Source: JADJEI01 sp035328465 (GTDB lineage Bacteria > Bacteroidota > Ignavibacteria > Ignavibacteriales > Ignavibacteriaceae). From it: 11,619 nt of DNA. How positions within the stretch are numbered: the stretch's first letter is position 1; each line of letters opens with the position of its first letter. Of the stretch, positions 6,345 to 11,619 are shown in pieces. The stretch lies in NCBI GenBank assembly GCA_035328465.1, contig DAOLIQ010000096.1, positions 1 through 11,619 on the forward strand. The letters run 5' to 3'. A model generated the notes under the pieces. That model was not told the DNA's origin. It searched no databases and saw nothing but the letters and a program-made list of their open reading frames with translations. The translations under genes and the position numbers were made by a program.

Positions 6345-7589
6345 TTAAAATGCTTTTTTATCAGGATTTTTCTCGTAGTATTCTTCCACTTTTGATTTAA
6401 GAGTGTATTGGAATAGGTTACCTGGGTTATTCCTAATATTAAATATTGGCGATAATTTAGCTATAAGCTGGTTGCCCAATTTCTTAACGTCATCCAAAGA
6501 AGAGCTCATAAAGGAAATTGTTACATTCTCATCTAACCAATTTAGGACACTCGTATCATTGGGAAGTATGGCTCTAAGATTTTCAATAAATTCACTTGGT
6601 AAAAAATCACCTTCTTCAATTATAGCATTAAATTCCTTTGACAAGTCATTTACTGTTTTCACAAAAATAATAGGTCTTGTGCTTATATAATCAGCAGCTT
6701 CTTTTAATGGAAAATTTTGTCCTATATATGTAAAAACTAAAAAACCAGGCTGTTGCATATTGTGATCAAATTCTTTAAGTAAAGATTGTTTTTTATTTAT
6801 CACTTTTGCTAAATACTCCAAAACATCAATTAACTCAACTAAGCCTGTTGCATAATTATATTTAAACCTACTTTCATCATTTTTAATTATTTCTTCTATC
6901 AAACTTTCACTAAATGGTTTTGGTATCCCTGCACTGGATGGGGTCCTATTTATTCTAAATGTTAGGCTCTTTAGTGGTAGAATACTTGGTACTTGCTTTT
7001 TGAGTTCCTTAATAATTTGACTTCTAATAATTTTTTGAGGTTCATAAGCAATCCCTCTATCTATCCAAACTTTTAGACCAACTTTAATTAAGGCATTGCT
7101 TCCATAAATTGAATCCGTTTTTGTGTAAAACTTGTCTTTATGATTATCAATAAATCTTATTAGGTTATCATAATTGTGAGCAATACCCACATCAGATTTA
7201 TAATATGTAATATCTTCCAATGATGAATAAGTATTGTGTCTCAATGCATAATAATTAATAAAGCTATCTGATAATTTTTTTATCAAATCAGATACAGATA
7301 CTTCTGGTTTAAGTTCTTCTAATAGGATTTCAATTTCGTTTAACCAAAATTTTTCAAGGTCTTCCCTCAACATATAGTAAACATCAATACCATCTGTTCT
7401 TGTTCCAGTTGAATAACTTTTCCAATATCTGCATTCAATTCTCGCTACATTTTCCTTTTCAGTGAATATTGATCGTCCAATTTTACTCTTAATATAATCC
7501 TCTAACAGTGGTCTCTTTTCACTCATCAACAACTCTGTTACAGCTTTTATTAATTCATAATTATTTTTTAAGTCAGATAATTCAGGCAT
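6345..7589 (-). CDS. Hypothetical 414-residue soluble protein, first gene of the REC-HEPN operon
   Basis: I do not recognise this family. The protein begins MPELSDLKNN and ends EKNPDKKAF. It has no signal peptide or membrane segment, a mixed charged composition, and alternating helical and strand segments. No Walker, nuclease or protease motif stands out. The N-terminal third (about 20-110) contains IECRYWKSYSTGTRTDGIDVYYML and a helical LEKFW-x-NEIEILLEEL stretch. A basic, proline- and serine-rich loop, INRTPSSAGIPKPF, lies near the middle. The gene is preceded by the shared 29-bp element and a TATATTTG box, and is followed 13 nt later by the coiled-coil/GHKL gene. By position it may be the sensor, target-recognition or scaffold component of the three-gene unit. 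The start at ATG 7589 is the first good ATG in frame. Confidence 0.75.
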   Translation of the reverse strand: MPELSDLKNNYELIKAVTELLMSEKRPLLEDYIKSKIGRSIFTEKENVARIECRYWKSYSTGTRTDGIDVYYMLREDLEKFWLNEIEILLEELKPEVSVSDLIKKLSDSFINYYALRHNTYSSLEDITYYKSDVGIAHNYDNLIRFIDNHKDKFYTKTDSIYGSNALIKVGLKVWIDRGIAYEPQKIIRSQIIKELKKQVPSILPLKSLTFRINRTPSSAGIPKPFSESLIEEIIKNDESRFKYNYATGLVELIDVLEYLAKVINKKQSLLKEFDHNMQQPGFLVFTYIGQNFPLKEAADYISTRPIIFVKTVNDLSKEFNAIIEEGDFLPSEFIENLRAILPNDTSVLNWLDENVTISFMSSSLDDVKKLGNQLIAKLSPIFNIRNNPGNLFQYTLKSKVEEYYEKNPDKKAF

Positions 7590-7621
7590 TTTTTAATCTC
7601 TATTTAATAATTTTTCTGTTT

Positions 7622-7629
7622 CAAATATA
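7622..7629 (-). promoter_or_regulatory. TAnnTTTG-type -7 box upstream of the 414-residue gene
   Basis: On the minus strand TATATTTG is a perfect match to the Bacteroidota -7 consensus TAnnTTTG, 32 nt before the ATG. No convincing -33 TTG lies at the usual 19-21 nt distance. Instead the second TTG of the 29-bp element lies 28 nt upstream, which suggests an activator-dependent promoter. Confidence 0.5.
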
Positions 7630-7651
7630 AAAAACATTTTGCTTGTTAATA

Positions 7652-7680
7652 TTTTGGCAACATTGTGGCAATTTTTATTC
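7652..7680 (-). promoter_or_regulatory. Shared 29-bp element, copy A (candidate operator)
   Basis: On the minus strand the core reads TTGCCACAA, two bases, then TTGCCAAAA: two direct repeats whose TTGs are 11 bp apart (plus 7669-7671 and 7658-7660). It matches the element at 10320-10348 in 23 of 29 positions without gaps. It lies between the stop of the PLD-like gene (7689) and the 414-residue gene, 28 nt from the -7 box. The one-turn spacing of repeats and the fixed promoter distance suggest a protein-binding site, probably for an activator. Confidence 0.6.
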
Positions 7681-7688
7681 ATCATATC

Positions 7689-8573
7689 TTAATCATAGTA
7701 TTTTCTACCGCTCGAAAATTCTATTAAAAAAGAGTCTTTAGCTTTAAATCCGCCTGAACTAGTTTTTCTCAGATTGTTAAAACTAGTTGTAAATCTTATT
7801 GAAATTTTATTGGTATCTACAATTATAAATCTATCGTGGTTGACATTCTTATTTTTCTTCGAACTGTTGTATGTCTTGAAGTAACTGAATGTAATGTTTT
7901 TATTATAATTTTCTATAAACTTTTTAAATTTCTTTTGAAGAGGATTTGTATTACTTGGAGTACAATAAATTTCAAGTTCAGATAATTTTGGACAATTTTG
8001 AATCACTCCCCGGACGAAGGTATAATCATCATCATATACAAAATTATTAAATAAAAATGGGTCACAGAATTCTAACTTTTTTGCAATCTGTAAATAGGGT
8101 TTTAAAAAGTAATAATTTTTAAGTTCTTTACCTGGTGTAAATGTGATCGTTTTTGGTAATCGGAAAAGTCTGCAATCACTATCATACTCATTAGAATTAA
8201 ATTTAGATAGGTCATAAAACATTAATTCATCTAATATTGCTGTTGAGTTACTTATTCCGATTTTATCCGGCGTTTGAGAAGTCACTTCAAAAAAATAATT
8301 CTCGAGTTGTGTTAAAGTTACTGGGAAGTATTTAATATTTCTTGGTCCGATTAAATCATCAAATATTCTTTTTATATTTTGATCATTAATACTATCTCGA
8401 ATTTCTCTGAATTCATCTAACCATTTAGAACCCGATTCATTTTTATCTATATAAACCTGATGAAACTGTTCAAGATTTTCAGTAAGCTTGAAAAAGGATC
8501 TTTGAGACTTAACATTTACCCAATCATTTATTAAATCTGCAATAACCTTGGTATTTAGGGCAATAGGCTGCAT
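7689..8573 (-). CDS. PLD-like (MIT_C-type) domain protein, partner of the ATPase
   Basis: A 294-residue soluble protein from ATG 8573. A TTG codon just before it could extend it by one residue, but the ATG overlaps the ATPase stop as TGATG, typical of coupling, and is preferred. The C-terminal half (about 155-290) looks like a phospholipase-D-type fold of the MIT_C kind: a strand ending LEFCDPF (D near 171), then SELEIYCTPS, then NHDRFIIVD with H246, R248 and D253, an H-x-R-x4-D variant of the PLD HxK-x4-D motif, followed by polar strands (SISIRF...SSGGFKAKDS). The N-terminal half is unassigned and mostly helical. Arg in place of Lys leaves catalysis uncertain, so it could be a nuclease-like effector or a binding domain. 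Strict pairing with an AAA ATPase is typical of two-gene defence modules. Confidence 0.68.
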   Translation of the reverse strand: MQPIALNTKVIADLINDWVNVKSQRSFFKLTENLEQFHQVYIDKNESGSKWLDEFREIRDSINDQNIKRIFDDLIGPRNIKYFPVTLTQLENYFFEVTSQTPDKIGISNSTAILDELMFYDLSKFNSNEYDSDCRLFRLPKTITFTPGKELKNYYFLKPYLQIAKKLEFCDPFLFNNFVYDDDYTFVRGVIQNCPKLSELEIYCTPSNTNPLQKKFKKFIENYNKNITFSYFKTYNSSKKNKNVNHDRFIIVDTNKISIRFTTSFNNLRKTSSGGFKAKDSFLIEFSSGRKYYD

Positions 8574-10246
8574 CAATTTTTCCTCTTGATTTGAGCTTCT
8601 AATAATGTATAGGCAAGATCGGAAGCTTCATCAAAAAAACCATCAGGCCAGGGTTCTTTAAAGAAACCATTATCCTCAAGTTCCATTTCTTGAATTGATG
8701 TAATTCCAGTTTTTTCATCTTTGTCAAAATAGTATACTGCAACTCTATCTCTGTCAAGTTCACCTTTAGCGATTAGTACTTGAACTTTTCTTATAATATG
8801 TTCACTATGGGTTTCAATAATAAAATTGCGATTTTTTATTTGCTCATCAAGAAACACATTTACTAAATTTGCTTGTAAAGATGGGTGAAGATGTAATTCT
8901 GGTTGCTCAATAATACAAATATCTTGGCTAAATCTATCATAACCTCCTATAGTTGTATAGGCCTTATAAATAATAGGCAGTAACTGTTTAAATCCAGAAC
9001 TTGTCTGTGAAAAATTTATTTTTTGTCCCTTCTCAATTAAGTATAATCCATAAAGTGAATTACCCGGTGATATTTGCTCAAGAATTATTTCTTCTCCTAA
9101 TCCTAGTCTTTTAATATGCTTATTAATAAATTCTTTAAGTGTTTGTGTAACTCCCCGTTTTTTTAGCAGACCAAGTGTTGATCTATCAATGTACTTTGTT
9201 CTATCATCAAGATCATAGAGTAGCCCATAATAAATGTCCTTACCAAATTGCTCATATTCACATAGATAATTTGATTTAGGTGTTTCTCTGAGTGCAGGCA
9301 CATATGAAATATTTTTGAATAAATAATTAATTCTTTGTGGTATTATATTATACAGAAGTAAAAAAGTATAAATAATACCTTTTATTAGTTTTTCTTTATC
9401 TACTTCATTTAACCCAAGCCAATAAACTTCATACTTTCCCGTTTTGATAACTTCCGATAAGACCATCATTAAAAGTTCAAACTTTTCTTCTATTGCACTA
9501 TCTGCATAATTTTGAGAGAATATGGGTGAACCATACAATGAAGAAGAAAATAGATTTTTTACAAAATCATTTTTTGGGGGATCCTCAAAAAAAGAATATT
9601 CTATTATATTATAATCTTCGTAGGGTTTATTGGAAGTTTTTTTAAAGTAATATTTATAAATATACTTTTTGTTTGCATCTTTTAGTGTTATAGAATCTAA
9701 AGGCAATTCAAAAAGATTTTTTTGTTCAACAAAATTAAATCCGATAAAATATGTCTCAATTTTTGTAAAAACATCTGGGGCAGTTCCCGTTAACTCCTTT
9801 TCATACATGAATGTTAATTCACTAAAATATTGAATTATTTCAGCAGACATTTTTTTTATGGAATCCAAATTCTCATTCTCCAGAATTTTCGGATCTATTT
9901 TAATATCATCAAATTCTTTCCCATAAGTAATAAATCCAACAGGTAATTTTATTTCAAAATCAACCTCATTTTCTTCAAACAATTTCGTACTAATTTCGTT
10001 AAAAGAAAGAAATTCAAAATATTTCGATTTATAATATGATGTATTTACTCTTTCGTTTCTATATTGGTCAATTTCTAAATTAGCATTTTGGATAGTATGC
10101 GAAAGAAATAAAAGAGATTGTATAAAAGAACTTTTACCAGATCCATTTTTTCCGAAAAGAAATGTAAGCGGCTTTATTTCAAGATCGTTTATTTCCCTCA
10201 AACTCTTAAAATTTTTTAAACTAATTGATATATTATTTGATGACAT
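8573..10246 (-). CDS. AAA family (SMC/ABC-like) ATPase with DUF3696-like C-terminus
   Basis: A 557-residue protein from ATG 10246. It opens with ISISLKNFKSLREI, the usual first strand and helix of RecF/OLD-type ATPases. Walker A GKNGSGKSS is at 32-40, an ABC-signature-like SSGFKQLLPI near 416, Walker B CIIEQPELHLHP at 444-455 with catalytic E447 or E450, and a switch histidine region ETHSEH at 478-483. The C-terminal GFFKEPWPDGFFDE (527-540) is the characteristic DUF3696 signature. The long middle segment (about 60-400) replaces the coiled-coil insert of SMC proteins. There is no TOPRIM nuclease domain, so it is not a full OLD nuclease. It likely acts as the NTP-driven sensor or switch for the PLD-like protein, with which it is coupled (TGATG). 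The shared 29-bp element lies about 75-100 bp upstream. Confidence 0.88.
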   Translation of the reverse strand: MSSNNISISLKNFKSLREINDLEIKPLTFLFGKNGSGKSSFIQSLLFLSHTIQNANLEIDQYRNERVNTSYYKSKYFEFLSFNEISTKLFEENEVDFEIKLPVGFITYGKEFDDIKIDPKILENENLDSIKKMSAEIIQYFSELTFMYEKELTGTAPDVFTKIETYFIGFNFVEQKNLFELPLDSITLKDANKKYIYKYYFKKTSNKPYEDYNIIEYSFFEDPPKNDFVKNLFSSSLYGSPIFSQNYADSAIEEKFELLMMVLSEVIKTGKYEVYWLGLNEVDKEKLIKGIIYTFLLLYNIIPQRINYLFKNISYVPALRETPKSNYLCEYEQFGKDIYYGLLYDLDDRTKYIDRSTLGLLKKRGVTQTLKEFINKHIKRLGLGEEIILEQISPGNSLYGLYLIEKGQKINFSQTSSGFKQLLPIIYKAYTTIGGYDRFSQDICIIEQPELHLHPSLQANLVNVFLDEQIKNRNFIIETHSEHIIRKVQVLIAKGELDRDRVAVYYFDKDEKTGITSIQEMELEDNGFFKEPWPDGFFDEASDLAYTLLEAQIKRKN

Positions 10247-10289
10247 ATTTTATTATCTTTTTATAATTATTAGTGCAATTCTTTTATTA

Positions 10290-10297
10290 CTAAAATA
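10290..10297 (-). promoter_or_regulatory. Near-match -7 box upstream of the ATPase gene
   Basis: On the minus strand TATTTTAG differs by one base from TAnnTTTG and lies 43 nt before the ATG. It is exactly 28 nt downstream of the second TTG of element copy B, the same distance as between copy A and its TATATTTG box. The matched geometry is the main reason for calling it. Confidence 0.42.
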
Positions 10298-10319
10298 CAT
10301 CGCGAAATAAATAATATGA

Positions 10320-10348
10320 ATTTCGCAACGTTGCCGCAATTTTCATTC
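10320..10348 (-). promoter_or_regulatory. Shared 29-bp element, copy B (candidate operator)
   Basis: On the minus strand the core reads TTGCGGCAA, two bases, then TTGCGAAAT, with TTGs 11 bp apart (plus 10337-10339 and 10326-10328). The first unit is itself a palindrome, TTGC-G-GCAA, and the centre CAACGTTG is also perfectly self-complementary. It matches copy A at 23 of 29 positions. The element overlaps the stop codon of the CARF-like gene (10343-10345), so the ATPase promoter begins at the very end of the preceding gene. It is likely a binding site for a regulator shared with the 7589 operon. Confidence 0.6.
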
Positions 10349-11311
10349 TGCTATAATCAATTTTTCTTTTGGTGCTTTAATTCCATAAAACTTTGAACCT
10401 CTTCCGCCTTCGGATGAAATTTCAAAAGTTTTTGATATTGTACCATTACGTAAAGTGTTTTTTATCTTTTTATTCAGCTTTGATATATTTCCTCTGAAAG
10501 TATAAATAGACAAACCAATATTTTTCTTACGAATGCTTATTAACTCCATTCGGTTCGAATCAAGATCGGGAAAAAATTCTGCATGTATTTCTATTATTCT
10601 CTCAAGAAAATAATTAGAAGTATTAAAACCAGAAAACTTTTCTGCCCCCTTATCCGCGATAACTCTTTCAGCAAAATATTTGTAATATGTTAATTCTATT
10701 GGTGATAATACGATCTCAACATCACCAATTTTTAATCCCGGTCTTGAAACTGAAATAGTGGCTATGGGGATTAAATCTTTTTTCAGGTTATTAACTTCTT
10801 CTTTTAATCTTATTATTTTTGGGAGGGCAGTATCAATCTTAACAGGAATATTTTCTGATGGTCCAAACTTTGGATTTTTTACCTGAATTAGATTTAATCT
10901 ATTTGTTTCGGAAAAGTCTCCGGATTCAGACAAAAGAATCCAGCAAACTTGCATTGCGGGTGTTCCAGATGAAATAGCAACTGTGTAATCTAACTCTTCA
11001 GACTTTGCAAGTTTATCAGTGAAATCCTTTAAGGTAAGATAGATTTGGTTATGGTCGGTAACATTCTTGATTTGCAATTCAATAATATCTGTTTTCTTGG
11101 CAAGTTTTCGTTGTTTGATTTCATCTTTTAAATAATTGGAAATTGCCTGATAGTCAAATTCTTTATCCCCAGATTTATTCCATAGGAGAATTACTTCATC
11201 AAACTTTTGATTAGCTAATGCAGTTATGATTGGTCCATCTTTTTTATCTTTTAATTTGCCCGCATCATTAGAGCCTACGAAGGTAAGGAGAATATGTTTT
11301 TGTTTTATCAT
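10343..11311 (-). CDS. RtcR-type CARF domain fused to a winged-helix-like domain
   Basis: A 322-residue cytoplasmic protein from ATG 11311. Residues 4-150 match the CARF-like domain found at the N-terminus of RtcR: HILLTFVGSNDAG (6-18), GPIITAL, FDEVILLW, a loop with VTDHNQIY near 84-91, then AISSGTPAM (112-120), the ligand-pocket signature, and LIQVKNP. A charged linker with short heptads follows (about 165-180). The C-terminal part (about 195-313) starts LSPIELTYYKYFAER and ends in ISKLNKKIKNTL...GGRGSKFYGIKAP, the shape of a winged-helix DNA-binding domain of the response-regulator output kind. There is no sigma-54 AAA domain, so this is not RtcR itself. It is probably a one-component regulator that senses a nucleotide or RNA end, and it is the best candidate to bind the 29-bp elements. 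CARF is fairly sure. The winged helix is inferred from pattern. Confidence 0.75.
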   Translation of the reverse strand: MIKQKHILLTFVGSNDAGKLKDKKDGPIITALANQKFDEVILLWNKSGDKEFDYQAISNYLKDEIKQRKLAKKTDIIELQIKNVTDHNQIYLTLKDFTDKLAKSEELDYTVAISSGTPAMQVCWILLSESGDFSETNRLNLIQVKNPKFGPSENIPVKIDTALPKIIRLKEEVNNLKKDLIPIATISVSRPGLKIGDVEIVLSPIELTYYKYFAERVIADKGAEKFSGFNTSNYFLERIIEIHAEFFPDLDSNRMELISIRKKNIGLSIYTFRGNISKLNKKIKNTLRNGTISKTFEISSEGGRGSKFYGIKAPKEKLIIAE

Positions 11312-11392
11312 TTTAATATTAATTATTATAGTTTAATTCTTTCCCATCAACTCTGCCGTTCAATTCACAAAAAGGTCTCTCAAAACATAAAT

Positions 11393-11421
11393 ATAATATC
11401 CGGTTAAAGATTTACTTCCAA
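11393..11421 (-). promoter_or_regulatory. Candidate promoter of the CARF-like gene
   Basis: On the minus strand TTGGAA (plus 11416-11421), a 17-nt spacer and TATTAT (plus 11393-11398) form a reasonable sigma70-type promoter, 4/6 and 5/6 to consensus. It would give a leader of about 75 nt to the ATG at 11311. Whether the host uses this consensus or the TAnnTTTG type is unknown. Confidence 0.4.
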
Positions 11422-11567
11422 CCTTTGCGTGAAAAATAAAGATAGTTCAATTTGATTCAAAGATATGATTCTGAAAAATTTTTTTATAGTTACGGCAAAA
11501 TTGTGTGACTTTAGAGTATATATTAATAGAATGATGCTTCTGAAAAATAGGTTTCAAACTATCTGTC

Positions 11568-11619
11568 ATTCTCGCGAAAGCGGGAATCTGCTTAATATTC
11601 AATAGATTCCTGTTTGCAC
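11568..11619. repeat. Inverted-repeat element with GAAA tetraloop, truncated by the window edge
   Basis: ATTCTCGC and GCGGGAAT (11568-11587) pair as an 8-bp stem, with one T-G wobble, around a GAAA loop. A second inverted pair, GGAATCT (11583-11589) and AGATTCC (11604-11610), partly overlaps it. GTCATTC followed by a CGCGAAAGCGGGAAT core is the look of the short palindromic intergenic repeats scattered through many bacterial genomes. Here it is much more GC-rich than its surroundings. The element probably continues beyond base 11619. Confidence 0.55.

Larger units (their letters stand above)
11312..11619. other. Non-coding upstream region of the CARF-like gene
   Basis: No convincing gene was seen in these 308 bases on either strand. 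The region is very AT-rich and holds a candidate minus-strand promoter (11393-11421), a second possible -7 box TATCTTTG (plus 11458-11465), a lone partial match to the operator unit (minus TTGCCGTAA, plus 11490-11498), and an inverted-repeat element cut by the window edge (11568-11619). It marks the right boundary of the locus as far as can be seen. Confidence 0.6.

Noticed and set aside
6403..6690. Plus-strand open frame of 95 codons opposite the 414-residue gene
   Set aside because: It is antisense to a long continuous coding frame and lacks any recognisable domain.
10320..10348. Terminator of the CARF-like gene
   Set aside because: The palindromic parts leave no room for a loop, no T-run follows, and the same sequence recurs upstream of another gene at a fixed promoter distance, which fits an operator better.
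11490..11498. Third copy of the operator upstream of the CARF-like gene
   Set aside because: Only one nine-base unit (TTGCCGTAA) resembles the element; the second repeat and the flanks are absent, so it may be chance.
1..11619. CRISPR array, tRNA or rRNA genes
   Set aside because: No regularly spaced repeats, cloverleaf with T-arm, or rRNA-like stretch was seen; the structured 3370-3520 region does not fit a tRNA.

Overview
The window is AT-rich and almost all genes lie on the minus strand, so transcription runs from high to low coordinates. The low GC, the scarcity of strong Shine-Dalgarno sequences, a TAnnTTTG-type promoter box and the style of the division proteins suggest a Bacteroidota/Ignavibacteria (FCB group) genome. 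This is inferred from general character, not from a search. A run of exactly 100 N at 6072-6171 is a scaffold gap, so the source is a draft assembly or a MAG.

Region 1 (1-3255) is the front of a division and cell wall (dcw) cluster in the standard order mraZ-rsmH-ftsL-ftsI. The genes are tightly overlapped (TAATG, ATGA and 8-bp overlaps), and ftsI runs off the left edge. Upstream of mraZ is a three-box, 10-bp-period TGGGG array that fits the known MraZ autoregulatory operator. It also argues that mraZ starts at the ATG at 3207 and not at the GTG at 3246.

Region 2 (3256-4536) holds a non-coding stretch with several inverted repeats and three small hypothetical frames. Two of these are tandem paralogues of one unrecognised short family. 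The third is an open frame with no ATG.

Region 3 (4537-11311) looks like a conflict/defence or RNA-damage-response locus. In transcription order it encodes: a CARF-like (RtcR-type) domain fused to a C-terminal winged-helix-like domain; an SMC/ABC-type AAA ATPase with a C-terminal DUF3696-like motif; a protein with a PLD-like HxR-x4-D motif that is translationally coupled to the ATPase; a 414-residue protein I do not recognise; a coiled-coil/GHKL-ATPase protein split by the assembly gap; and a receiver domain fused to a domain with a HEPN RNase motif (RNESIH). The six genes appear to form three transcription units: the CARF gene alone, ATPase plus PLD-like protein, and the 414-residue protein plus GHKL plus REC-HEPN. 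The last two units are each preceded by nearly the same 29-bp element (23/29 identical). Each copy holds two TTGC repeats 11 bp apart and lies at the same distance (28 nt) from a -7-type box. This suggests that both units are switched together, with the CARF-winged-helix protein as the obvious candidate regulator.

The working model is inference only: the CARF-like sensor detects a nucleotide or RNA-end signal and activates two effector units, one with a PLD-like candidate and one with a REC-HEPN RNase candidate under a GHKL partner. The right end (11312-11619) is non-coding, with a candidate promoter for the CARF gene and a GNRA-loop repeat truncated by the window edge.
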